From Limosilactobacillus panis (GTDB taxonomy: Bacteria; Bacillota; Bacilli; Lactobacillales; Lactobacillaceae), in contig NZ_CP081855.1 in NCBI RefSeq assembly GCF_019797825.1, positions 1,736,001 through 1,800,000 of the forward strand: a stretch of DNA of 64,000 bases, given 5' to 3'. The translations under genes and the position numbers were made by a program. Below the pieces are notes generated by a model that worked only from the letters and a program-made list of their open reading frames with translations, made no database searches and was not told the origin of the DNA. Positions 26,901 to 35,366 of this stretch are shown here, in pieces; position 1 is the first letter of the stretch; every line of letters starts with the position of its first letter.

Positions 26901-27236
26901 ATGATTGATAATAACCAAAGAAAGAAGATCATGCATCGTCGTTGGCTGATTACCACAGTTATTGCAATAATTATCATTACATGGTTAGGATTATGGGAAT
27001 TTATCTCATGGATTGTTGAAGCTTTTCTACTTTATTGTGTCTTATGGTGGATCGTAATGTGGGTAACTGGTATGGATATTGATAACCACAATTTACGTGA
27101 AGTCAACAAGAACAGAGCAAAACAAGGCTTACCACCAGTAAATACTCATGAAGGACAAGAAGACCATGAAGTATCAGATACATTATGGGACATTTTTACT
27201 TTTAATCAAATGTTTAACCATCATGGAAAGGATTAA
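26901..27236 (+). CDS. Small membrane protein, unrecognised
   Basis: This protein of about 111 aa has a basic N-terminus (RKKIMHRRW), two hydrophobic segments (about residues 14-30 and 35-55) and a polar C-terminal tail with His and Asp. AAAGGAAG precedes ATG 26901; an upstream GTG at 26892 in the same frame is possible. It resembles small 2TM-domain proteins but I cannot name a family. It lies between the IS982 copy and a terminator, at the right end of the IME. Confidence 0.6.
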   Translation: MIDNNQRKKIMHRRWLITTVIAIIIITWLGLWEFISWIVEAFLLYCVLWWIVMWVTGMDIDNHNLREVNKNRAKQGLPPVNTHEGQEDHEVSDTLWDIFTFNQMFNHHGKD

Positions 27237-27265
27237 GACTTATTGTTAAAAATTTCTTATTATAA

Positions 27266-27295
27266 AAAGCACCCAGCTTTTACACTGGATGCTTT
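27266..27295 (+). terminator. Terminator of the small membrane protein gene, target of group II intron copy A
   Basis: AAAGCACCCAG pairs with CTGGATGCTTT (one G-U). The usual T-tract is interrupted because the intron begins 7 nt downstream (TTTCTTCATA, then the intron). Confidence 0.75.
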
Positions 27296-27302
27296 CTTCA
27301 TA

Positions 27303-29212
27303 GTGCGCCCGGCATGGGTATTAACTAGGCGGTGAAAGTCCACTATGGGCCGTAGTAGTCGGAACCATGAGCTGACGACAAGGGTGTCCACTGTGAGGTG
27401 GAATCTGAAGGAAGTCTAAGGCAAAGTACTGCACCGATGAACAAGAAGTAGCTATAAGGCTGAGAGTAACTGGATAAGGTTGCCATACAAACTAAAGTCC
27501 AATACTACTCGAAGTTGCTTTCAGTAAAGCTAACGGTGACATGGTACGAAAGTTAATATTCTTACCCGGGGAGGTCTGGCTTACACGTTTCCGACAAGAG
27601 GAATAAATGAAATTCCACAGAAACAAGCACGACAGTGATGTGGTGTTGAGTAAGTCAGAAGTCAGCCGAGGTCATAGTAGTCTGATTAGTCAGACGAAGG
27701 ACTGAACGACAATAACTCATAAATTATATCGGAGGTGTAATCAGGTGCGACAATCGCAGAAAACAGAAACACAAGCTGACCGCTTGTCGAGGATAGGTTT
27801 GGAAAACCGAAAGTACACAAGGGCGCGTAGTACCGATTATGGTGAAGGTAAAGGTATGAGTGTCACTATCCAAGACTTAGTCTTGGATCGCAATAACCTT
27901 AATCAGGCTTATTTGCGAGTTAAGAGAAATAAAGGAGCGGCGGGTATTGACGATATGACTGTCAATGACCTTCTGCCCTACCTCAGGGAAAATAAAACGG
28001 AATTAATCACCAACCTACGTGAGGGCAATTATAAGCCAGCACCGGTTAAACGAGTGGAAATTCCCAAGCCCAACGGTGGAGTGAGAAAACTAGGGATACC
28101 AACGGTAGTGGACCGCCTGGTCCAACAAGCAGTTGCCCAGGTACTCACGCCCATCTTTGAGCGAGTTTTCTCTGACAATAGTTTTGGTTTCCGCCCTCAT
28201 CGTGGAGCCCAAGACGCAATCGCAAAGGTAGTTAAGCTATATAATCAAGGTTATCGACGGGTAGTTGATTTAGACCTTAAGGCCTATTTTGATAATGTCA
28301 ACCATGATTTGATGATTAAATACCTCCAACAATATATTGATGACCCATGGACACTAAGACTTATCCGTAAGTTTTTGACTAGCGGAATCTTGGACCACGG
28401 GCTGTTCGTTAGGAGCGACAAAGGAACTCCGCAAGGAGGACCACTATCGCCACTGCTAGCGAATATCTATTTAAATGAGTTGGATAAAGAGCTGACCAGA
28501 CGTGGTCACCACTTTGTGCGCTACGCGGACGATTGTAACATCTATGTTAAAAGTCAGCGGGCCGGAGAACGAGTAATGCGTAGTATTACTCAGTTTCTTG
28601 AAAAGCGATTGAAAGTTAAAGTTAATCCAGATAAAACCAAAATTGGTAGTCCCTTGAGGTTGAAGTTTCTTGGCTTCTCACTCGGTGTAGACCGTAATGG
28701 TGCCTATGCCCGACCAGCCAAACAATCACAACAACGAGTAAAACAAGCATTGAGGCTTCTAACTAAGCGTAATCGGGGTGTTTCTCTTACCAAGATGTTT
28801 GAAGAAATCCACCAAAAGATGCGTGGCTGGCTTCAGTATTACTCAATTGGGAAGTTAGCCAATTTTATTCACCGCCTTGATCAATGGTTAAGAGCACGAA
28901 TAAGACAATATATCTGGAAGCAATGGAAGAAATTCAAAACTAAAGTTGTACACCTACAGAAGTTAGGTTTGTCTTATCATGATGCGTTCGTCTTCGCTAG
29001 TACCCGAAAGGGTTACTGGCGAACTGCACACAGTAAGACACTAAATTATTCTCTAACAAATAGAAAACTGGAGCACCTTGGACTAATAAATATGTCCAAG
29101 ACGCTCCAGTTAATTCAAAAGTGATTAAATTGTCGAACCGCCGTATACGGAACCGTACGTACGGTGGTGTGAGAGGTCGGTAATTGAACTAATCAATTAC
29201 CTCCTACTCGAT
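27303..29212 (+). mobile_element. Group II intron, full-length copy A (1910 bp), class C-like
   Basis: It begins GTGCGCCCGGCATGGG and ends CTACTCGAT. Domains V and VI are recognisable from 29129 (CCGCCGTATACGGAACCGTA, then a stem GGTAATTGA/TCAATTACC). It encodes a reverse transcriptase. Insertion a few bases after a terminator stem is the habit of bacterial class C introns, which lack a DNA endonuclease domain. Copy B at 50364-52273 has exactly the same length. Confidence 0.93.
27745..29124 (+). CDS. ltrA: Group II intron reverse transcriptase/maturase, copy A
   Basis: This 459-aa protein has reverse-transcriptase motifs: FGFRPHRGAQDAI, GTPQGGPLSPLLANI and the catalytic FVRYADDCNIYV near residue 258. 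The maturase X domain follows (MRGWLQYYSIGKLANF), and there is no C-terminal HNH endonuclease, which fits class C. GGAGG lies before the GTG start. It folds and splices the intron RNA and copies it into new sites. The protein is identical to copy B. Confidence 0.95.
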   Translation: MRQSQKTETQADRLSRIGLENRKYTRARSTDYGEGKGMSVTIQDLVLDRNNLNQAYLRVKRNKGAAGIDDMTVNDLLPYLRENKTELITNLREGNYKPAPVKRVEIPKPNGGVRKLGIPTVVDRLVQQAVAQVLTPIFERVFSDNSFGFRPHRGAQDAIAKVVKLYNQGYRRVVDLDLKAYFDNVNHDLMIKYLQQYIDDPWTLRLIRKFLTSGILDHGLFVRSDKGTPQGGPLSPLLANIYLNELDKELTRRGHHFVRYADDCNIYVKSQRAGERVMRSITQFLEKRLKVKVNPDKTKIGSPLRLKFLGFSLGVDRNGAYARPAKQSQQRVKQALRLLTKRNRGVSLTKMFEEIHQKMRGWLQYYSIGKLANFIHRLDQWLRARIRQYIWKQWKKFKTKVVHLQKLGLSYHDAFVFASTRKGYWRTAHSKTLNYSLTNRKLEHLGLINMSKTLQLIQK

Positions 29213-29213
29213 T

Positions 29214-29233
29214 GGCAAACACTTTGGCAAACA
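29214..29233. repeat. Right integrase arm-type sites
   Basis: GGCAAACA at 29214-29221 and 29226-29233 repeats the pair beside the integrase at 3308-3327 with identical spacing and orientation. It begins two bases after group II intron copy A, which therefore separates it from the last IME gene. Confidence 0.55.
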
Positions 29234-29318
29234 AACATGTTATTTTTTATGAGTTGGTCGAGTTTTAACACTGCCAAATTGCCGTTATATCGCCATTCCA
29301 ACACTAAGTAACATTACA

Positions 29319-29328
29319 ATTCTATTCG
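29319..29328. other. Right attachment-site core at the guaA stop codon
   Basis: ATTCTATTCG covers the guaA stop codon (TAG, complement of CTA at 29322-29324) and equals the left core at 3230-3239. The guaA reading frame is intact after insertion. Confidence 0.55.
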
Positions 29329-30875
29329 TACTCGATTGTCGAAGGCGGCTTACTCGTGACATCGTAAAGGATTCGATTGACGTGGTCGACTTCGTTTACG
29401 ATCCGAACCGAAATCTTCTGGAGGACGTCCCACGGAATCTTGGCAAAGTCTGCCGTCATCCCGTCGATGGAAGTGACTGCCCGGATAGCAACCGCGTAGT
29501 CATAAGTGCGGCCATCGCCCATTACACCGACCGAACGAATTCCTGGCAAAACAGTAAAGTATTGCCAAATCTTTTCATCTAGCCCAGCCTTCTTGATTTC
29601 TTCCCGAAGAATAGCATCACTTTCCCGGACAATTTCCAGCTTTTCCGGTGTGATTTCGCCAATTACCCGGATACCGAGGCCCGGGCCAGGGAATGGTTGC
29701 CGCCATACTAATTCGTGCGGAATACCCAGCTTTTCACCTAGCTCCCGGGTTTCATCCTTGAAAAGCTTCCGCAACGGCTCAATCAGCTTAAAGCCAAGCT
29801 TTTTCGGCAGGCCGCCAACATTATGGTGGGACTTAATCGTCTGTGCCGTATCAGTCCCCGACTCAATCACGTCGGTGTACAAGGTCCCTTGAGCAAGGAA
29901 GTCAGCGTCCGGAATCTTCTTGGCTTCTTCATTGAAGACTTCAATGAATTCCTTACCGATGATCTTCCGCTTCTTTTCGGGATCGGTAACACCCTTTAGC
30001 TTACCAAGGAAGCGGTCCGCGGCATTAACCTTAACGATGTTAACACCAAGGTCGCGATTCAAGGCATTCATCACTTGGTCGGCTTCGTTCTTCCGCAACA
30101 AACCGTGGTCAACAAAGATACAAGTCAGTTGGTCACCAATTGCCTTGTGAATCAAAACAGCGGTAACACTGGAATCTACCCCACCGGATAGGCCCAAGAT
30201 AACCTTCTTGTCACCAACTTCTTTACGAATGTGGTCCACTTGGAGGTCAATGAAGTCATCCATCGTCCAGTTATCTTTAGCACCGCAAACGTCAAAGGCA
30301 AAGCGACGCAGGATGTCCAAACCGTATTCAGAATTGCGGACTTCCGCGTGGAACTGAATCCCATAGAATTTCCGCTCATCATCAGCAATCGCAGAAATTG
30401 GGCAGTTCTTGCTGGTTGCCGTAACCTTGAAACCAGCCGGAACCTCGGTAACAAGGTCTCCATGACTCATCCAGACATATTGCTTTTCTGGCAAGCCCTT
30501 GAATAGCGGGGCGTTTTTATCTAGAACCTTGATATCCGCCCGACCGTATTCAGAATTATCCGCCTTTTCGACCTTGCCGCCAAACTCATAGGTCATCAAC
30601 TGCATCCCGTAACAAATCCCTAAGATTGGGATACCCAGCTTAAAGATTGCGGGGTCAACCTTAAAGGCGCCATCATCATAGACACTGTTTGGTCCCCCCG
30701 AGAAAATAATCCCCTTCGGCTTAATCTTCTTAATCTCGTCTGCCGTAATCTTGTGCGAAAGGAGTTCCGAATAAACCCCAAAATCACGCAAACGGCGGGT
30801 AATCAGTTGGTTGTACTGGCTCCCAAAGTCAAGGACGATAATCTTGTCGAATGCATCTAAATTGACGTTTGCCAC
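29322..30875 (-). CDS. guaA: GMP synthase (glutamine-hydrolysing)
   Basis: This 517-aa enzyme amidates XMP to GMP, using ammonia from glutamine and ATP. The N-terminal class I glutaminase domain has ILGICYGMQ (Cys nucleophile near residue 87) and FHAEV. The ATP pyrophosphatase P-loop is [11 protein letters not shown] near residue 225, and the C-terminal dimerisation domain ends PPSTIEYE. Length is standard. It is preceded by GGAAGTGG. Its 3' end is the integration site of the IME, so the original downstream terminator has been displaced. Confidence 0.97.
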   Translation of the reverse strand: MANVNLDAFDKIIVLDFGSQYNQLITRRLRDFGVYSELLSHKITADEIKKIKPKGIIFSGGPNSVYDDGAFKVDPAIFKLGIPILGICYGMQLMTYEFGGKVEKADNSEYGRADIKVLDKNAPLFKGLPEKQYVWMSHGDLVTEVPAGFKVTATSKNCPISAIADDERKFYGIQFHAEVRNSEYGLDILRRFAFDVCGAKDNWTMDDFIDLQVDHIRKEVGDKKVILGLSGGVDSSVTAVLIHKAIGDQLTCIFVDHGLLRKNEADQVMNALNRDLGVNIVKVNAADRFLGKLKGVTDPEKKRKIIGKEFIEVFNEEAKKIPDADFLAQGTLYTDVIESGTDTAQTIKSHHNVGGLPKKLGFKLIEPLRKLFKDETRELGEKLGIPHELVWRQPFPGPGLGIRVIGEITPEKLEIVRESDAILREEIKKAGLDEKIWQYFTVLPGIRSVGVMGDGRTYDYAVAIRAVTSIDGMTADFAKIPWDVLQKISVRIVNEVDHVNRILYDVTSKPPSTIEYE

Positions 30876-30985
30876 ATTGCCACTTCCTTCGTTAAAATTT
30901 GCTCTTTTCCCTAAGTTTACAGGCTAAAAGGCGGACGGTCAACTGACGATAACAATTAATTGTTTCCTTTTTCGGCAAAATATAA

Positions 30986-31029
30986 ACGGACGGGGCCCAA
31001 AATCAAGTAACTCTTAGGTCACCGTCCGT
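30986..31029 (-). terminator. Terminator of the TIM-like operon
   Basis: ACGGACGG and CCGTCCGT pair, with further pairing inside (GGTGACC with GGGCC), and the minus strand continues TTTATATTTTG. It separates the upstream TIM-like genes from guaA. Confidence 0.6.
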
Positions 31030-31066
31030 GAATGGATGGAATAATTATTGTATTCATTAAACCTTT

Positions 31067-31156
31067 TTACCTGTCTAAAGCGGCAGTCAGTAGCGCCAAT
31101 TCTTCTTTAACAGCCTGTTCATCAAGGGTTGCCAATTCCTCATTTATTTTTAACAT
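31067..31156 (-). CDS. Possible 29-aa small protein
   Basis: A short ORF begins at ATG 31156 behind an excellent AAAGGAGGGG and encodes a 29-aa acidic, helix-forming peptide (MLKINEELATLDEQAV and on, ending LDR). It starts 29 bp after the stop of the TIM-like gene, on the same strand and before the same terminator. No family recognised. It may be a leader-like or small functional protein, or a gene remnant. Confidence 0.45.
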   Translation of the reverse strand: MLKINEELATLDEQAVKEELALLTAALDR

Positions 31157-31184
31157 ACTACCCCTCCTTTCTAAAGAAGTGACA

Positions 31185-31721
31185 TTATACTTGCTTTCCA
31201 TTTCCCACCACGACACCATTAACGTTGTCATCATTCATAACATTTGATAATTCATCTTTAAAGAGGAAGCCACCATAAAAGATTGCTACCTGGGTAGCGA
31301 TGGCAGGTTCATAAACGGTCGCAAGTACATCCCGAATTTGTCGGTGGGCGATACGAATTCGCTGCGTATCAGCAGGCAGGCGATATTCCGCAGCCCAGCG
31401 CGGCTGGTAAACAATCACCATTCGATGCAGCTGATCAGCACTGATCCTGGCTAACACAGTCATCAAATGACGCCGCAGGAAGCTCGCAAAGTCCACTGCA
31501 CTTAATCGTAAGTTTCCCTCGTCAATTACCAAGACTGGTTTCACAAGGTCCCTCAACATTTTGTGCAATTGCTCGTGAGCCTGTTCTATCGGCATAGTGA
31601 GTAACGGAATCCAGCAGCAATTAGCAATCCTTATCTTCCGACCAGTAACGCTTGTTTGGACAACAAGGTCAACCAACTTCGGTACTATAAAATCAGGTGC
31701 AATGCTTTGCTCCTTCAGCAT
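31185..31721 (-). CDS. Degenerate triosephosphate isomerase paralogue, probably not catalytic
   Basis: The C-terminal half follows the TIM pattern: MVIVYQPRWAA (family YEPVWAIGTG), FYGGF (family YGGSV) and NGVVVGNG (family DGALVGGASL). The catalytic Glu of YEPVWA is replaced by Gln, the GHSERR catalytic His segment is not recognisable, and the protein has only about 178 residues against about 250. It cannot be a normal triosephosphate isomerase; a regulatory or decaying paralogue is more likely. GTGGAGG supports ATG 31721; the frame opens at 31754. Confidence 0.6.
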   Translation of the reverse strand: MLKEQSIAPDFIVPKLVDLVVQTSVTGRKIRIANCCWIPLLTMPIEQAHEQLHKMLRDLVKPVLVIDEGNLRLSAVDFASFLRRHLMTVLARISADQLHRMVIVYQPRWAAEYRLPADTQRIRIAHRQIRDVLATVYEPAIATQVAIFYGGFLFKDELSNVMNDDNVNGVVVGNGKQV

Positions 31722-31780
31722 GTAAATTGCCTCCACTCCACTCTTTTGCAACACCTTATCAGTTCATAACGCTAAGTTTT

Positions 31781-31810
31781 TTGACGAGTTGCAATATCAC
31801 TACTCGTCAA
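31781..31810. promoter_or_regulatory. Inverted repeat upstream of the TIM-like gene
   Basis: TTGACGAGT (31781-31789) and ACTCGTCAA (31802-31810) form a perfect 9-bp inverted repeat with a 12-bp spacer, in the intergenic region between the TIM-like gene and the divergent AAA ATPase. It could be a regulator site. The rest of 31722-32126 shows nothing I can name. Confidence 0.4.
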
Positions 31811-32126
31811 CGGTGGTACTACATCGCAACCGTGGTGGTAAAAGTTTTCATTCTGACTTCTCCTTGTATAATTGCTGCTAATTGATTCTTGTAACTACCT
31901 TCTTAATTGGTATTAATTTGTTTGTCAACGCAGATAGACCAATTTTATTTTGTGCAACCGTTAGCAACGTTGGCCTGTTAAAAATTCTTTTTACTTATTT
32001 TTACTATTTCGCGGCTCTTTAAATAGCTATAACCACTGATATATTTGGAATTATTTCCAAATTTGAATAGGTTAACAACTTTTGGTAAAATCAACTGTGT
32101 ACCAGAATTTTACCGGAGATGAGTGA

Positions 32127-33311
32127 ATGTTCGCGCGTTCTTTTCAACTAGACCAATTAAGAAAAAGCAAATGTGATTCTACCATAAAAATTATTTTTGG
32201 TATTCGGCGAAGTGGGAAATCAACTTTAATCAACCAATACCAAGCCTGGCTCAAGCAGGATGGTATTTCTTGTCGACAAATTAAGACTATCGATTTTGAA
32301 CAAGATTTAAACTTTTTTGCCCTTAACATCACCACAATAGTAAACAAGATCAAAAAAAGCTTTATCAAAGAACAAGTAAATTACCTTTTCCTTGATGAAT
32401 TGGAAAGCTTGCCTAATTACCAGCAGCTTGTCCGACAGCTGGTTAAGCTTACCAATGTTGACTTATATATTACGGGTTCTGACCACCAAATCTGTAAGTT
32501 AGCTCAACAGTTTCCTTCCCAATTAATTGCCGTCCGCCCATTCAGGTTTCACGAGTTCATTGACTTCCACCACCAGCCAGCGGATTTTACCTCCCTTTAC
32601 CATTACCTCAACCGGGGCGGTTTCCCCTTTGTGCAAAACATTCGTGATGATGCTTCTGTGCGTAACTACAGTGAAGACGTCTTGAATACGATTATTCTTA
32701 AAGGACTGATGCAACACCCCGGATTAGTTAACCCCAATCTTTTAAAACACCTGATTACTTTTTTAGCTCACCACCCTGGTGTTCCCATCAACGTCTCACA
32801 GGCGGTTGCTGCGCTACAAGAGCGTAACATTCAAGTCTCAAATAAGACCTTGGCATCATACCTTGCATTCGTTCAAGAAGGTTTTCTCTTCACCGCCTGC
32901 CCGGAATTAAACTTGACTACTGGAACTGTCAAGAAAACAAACGTCCAGTACTTTCCTGTTGACCCCGGTCTCCGTTGTTTACTTACTAACCACCAGGGGG
33001 CATTATCAGCGACTAATCTGACGATGCTTGTCTATAATGAATTAACGGCGCGTGGTTTCCAGGTTTATAGTGGTCAAAAGGGACGCCATCCGGTTACCTT
33101 TATTGCCACTCGCGGTACCAAGCGGCTCTTTTTTCAATTCAACTTTTCCTTCCTCAACCAAGCTGCATACGACAGGGCGATCAATGGTTTACGTCACCTT
33201 CCCGCCACAGCAGAACGGACGTTAATCATTGCCAAACCCGGCGATCACGCCTGGGGAAAAGACGAGGAGTTTGCTACAATTCCCCTCCTCGACTGGCTTG
33301 TTAACGAATAG
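32127..33311 (+). CDS. AAA-family ATPase with DUF4143-like C-terminus
   Basis: This 394-aa protein has Walker A GIRRSGKSTLI near residue 27, Walker B YLFLDELESL near residue 88, and a sensor-like LYITGSDHQ. The later region (RPFRFHEFIDF, then a winged-helix-like segment and a C-terminal nuclease-like fold region) is the layout of the widespread ATP-binding/DUF4143 family. Biological role is unknown; members are often found near mobile DNA. It begins ATG after GGAGATGAG and stands alone. Confidence 0.8.
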   Translation: MFARSFQLDQLRKSKCDSTIKIIFGIRRSGKSTLINQYQAWLKQDGISCRQIKTIDFEQDLNFFALNITTIVNKIKKSFIKEQVNYLFLDELESLPNYQQLVRQLVKLTNVDLYITGSDHQICKLAQQFPSQLIAVRPFRFHEFIDFHHQPADFTSLYHYLNRGGFPFVQNIRDDASVRNYSEDVLNTIILKGLMQHPGLVNPNLLKHLITFLAHHPGVPINVSQAVAALQERNIQVSNKTLASYLAFVQEGFLFTACPELNLTTGTVKKTNVQYFPVDPGLRCLLTNHQGALSATNLTMLVYNELTARGFQVYSGQKGRHPVTFIATRGTKRLFFQFNFSFLNQAAYDRAINGLRHLPATAERTLIIAKPGDHAWGKDEEFATIPLLDWLVNE

Positions 33312-33391
33312 TGAAGCGGCTAATAACTACAAATTAGGATAAAATCATCAGAGCGCTCCACCACATAATTGCTGTATAGCACTCAAGAGCT

Positions 33392-35233
33392 AAAAGGAGG
33401 CTGGGAAAAAACTCCTAGTCAAATTAAAAATCCGGATGATAAATCTAAAATTGATTTATCATCCGGATTTTTATATGCACAGAAAATCGTTCCTGATATG
33501 ATGTAATTACCCCTAAAAACAAATATAAAGGAATGATTTACATGTATCAAAATTATATCACAGGGCAAACTGAATTCGCACTAAGTTATGAGTTCAAAGT
33601 TTCAAAAAATCATATTACACGTTTGATTGATGCTTTTGTTGATTCAATTCCCCAGGAAGTTTTACTAGAAGCAGATGTGGCGACTACTGGTCGCCCACTT
33701 TCGCATCCGGCCATTATGCTGAAGATATTGCTTTTTGCTTATTCTCGTCAGACTTACTCTGGTCGGAAAATTGAAACTATGTTAGAAGAGAACTTACCAA
33801 TGCGGTGGTTGGCTCGTGATCATACTTATAGTTACCATACCATTAATAACTTTCGCAGTAGTAACCATGCAGCGGGATTAATTAAACGGTCCTTTGTTTA
33901 TTTCACCATGGCATTAGCCGACCATGGTTTAATTAAACATGACGCTTTTTTCGTTGATGGTACTAAAGTAAAAGCTGATGCTAATAAGTACTCTTTTACC
34001 TGGCGACGAGCAGTTGAAAAATATCACGCTAAGCTTCAAGCAAACGTGGCTGAACTTTATGATGAGTTAATTGAAAAGAAAGTTATTCAGTCAATGAAAC
34101 CGGAAATGATTAAGTCTTCGACTGGTATGGAAGAGATTACCGAACAACTTGAAAATGAGATCAACCAATTAAATGAGGAGATTAAACAGGAACCTAAAGT
34201 GATTAAGGGTGGTTCCGTTAAGAAACAACGTCGTCGTTTCTTAAAAAAGATCTATCGTAAATTTAAACAAGATTTAGTTCCGCGAGCTAAGAAGTATGAA
34301 AAAGCTGAAGATACTTTTCAGGGTCGTAATAGTTACTCAAAGACTGATCATAATGCAACCTTTATGTGTATGAAGGAAGATTCAATGAAAAACCGGGAAT
34401 TAAAACCAGGATATAATCTTCAAGTTGCTACACATAATCAATTTACCCTAGATTATGGTTTATTCTCTAATCCAACTGATACCAGAACTTTAGTACCATT
34501 CTTAAAACAATTCCCTCATTTAGATTTCTTCGATCATATTGTTGCCAATGCTGGATATGGCAGTGAATATAACTATACTGCAATTATTGATGAACTAGGA
34601 AAGCAGCCGATTATCCCATATACTACTTATCAGAAAGAACAAAAGCGTAAATATCAACACGATCTAAGTCGGCCACAAAACTGGCAATACAACGCCGAGG
34701 ATGATTATTTCATTGATCATCAAGGTGTACGTTTTAGCTTCTATCGTTACAGCCGACGGACAGATAAGTATGGTTTTAACCGTGACCTTAAAATTTACCG
34801 TGCCGATAAACATCAACTAACCGCCAGGTTAGATCAATTGGCAAAGACCCCGGGTGGTCGCCAACGTCAAATGAACGTTAACCCTACTTGGAATTACTTC
34901 AAAGCTAAAATTAAAGATACCCTCTCTTCTGAAGAAGGCAAAGCAATCTACCGTCGCCGTAAATTCGACGTAGAACCAGTCTTTGGCAGAATGAAGAGGG
35001 ATTTTGGCGTACGTCGAACCCATCTTCGTGGACAACAAGGTGTGGAAAATGATATTGGTTTGGTCTTAATGACCATGAATTTAACTAAATTAGGAAAATT
35101 CATGGCTCATTAGGGAGTCAAAATAATTGAAAAAGGAAAAATCCGAACTGCAATTTTCATAAAATTGAAAATTACAGTTCGGATTTTCTTATTAGAAGCT
35201 AGTAAACCATTAGTTTTTTCCCAGCCTCCTTTT
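33392..35233 (+). mobile_element. IS1182-family insertion sequence, intact
   Basis: Terminal inverted repeats of about 22 bp start AAAAGGAGGCTGGGAAAAAA on the left (33392) and its complement ends at 35233. Hairpins just inside both ends (33426-33472 and about 35137-35187, with T-tracts) would stop transcription into or out of the element. One transposase gene. I did not see a clear target duplication. Confidence 0.88.
33542..35113 (+). CDS. IS1182-family transposase
   Basis: This protein of about 523 aa is a DDE transposase: an N-terminal DUF772-like domain (RPLSHPAIMLKILLFAYS), the first catalytic Asp in FVDGTKVKADANK, the second in IVANAGYGSEYN (here N where most relatives have D, i.e. VADAGYGSE) and Glu in RRKFDVEPVFGRMK. 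AAAGGA favours ATG 33542 over 33533. Frame is intact, but the Asn in place of the second Asp could make it inactive. Confidence 0.9.
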   Translation: MYQNYITGQTEFALSYEFKVSKNHITRLIDAFVDSIPQEVLLEADVATTGRPLSHPAIMLKILLFAYSRQTYSGRKIETMLEENLPMRWLARDHTYSYHTINNFRSSNHAAGLIKRSFVYFTMALADHGLIKHDAFFVDGTKVKADANKYSFTWRRAVEKYHAKLQANVAELYDELIEKKVIQSMKPEMIKSSTGMEEITEQLENEINQLNEEIKQEPKVIKGGSVKKQRRRFLKKIYRKFKQDLVPRAKKYEKAEDTFQGRNSYSKTDHNATFMCMKEDSMKNRELKPGYNLQVATHNQFTLDYGLFSNPTDTRTLVPFLKQFPHLDFFDHIVANAGYGSEYNYTAIIDELGKQPIIPYTTYQKEQKRKYQHDLSRPQNWQYNAEDDYFIDHQGVRFSFYRYSRRTDKYGFNRDLKIYRADKHQLTARLDQLAKTPGGRQRQMNVNPTWNYFKAKIKDTLSSEEGKAIYRRRKFDVEPVFGRMKRDFGVRRTHLRGQQGVENDIGLVLMTMNLTKLGKFMAH

Positions 35234-35366
35234 TTATTTTCCGAATATTACAACGGAATTATGTCCCAGTTTCCAGTTAAATCTCAAATTATATCAAGAT
35301 TACGAAAAAGCAATTAACCAGATTCGCGTCGAAAGCATGTGCTCTTATGCTTTTACTTCCTAATAT

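Larger units (their letters stand above)
3230..29328. mobile_element. Integrative and mobilizable element (IME) carrying BREX, inserted at the 3' end of guaA
   Basis: The element is bounded by a 10-bp direct repeat, ATTCTATTCG at 3230-3239 and 29319-29328. The right copy covers the guaA stop codon. Next to each end, in the same orientation, lies a pair of GGCAAACA repeats spaced 12 bp apart, as expected for integrase arm sites. The content fits: integrase and excisionase-like gene at the left end, relaxase with MobC, a Rep protein, but no type IV secretion genes, so transfer would need a helper. Cargo is a BREX operon. The 3' end of guaA is a well known integration target. The repeat is short, so exact ends are inferred. 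Confidence 0.7.
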
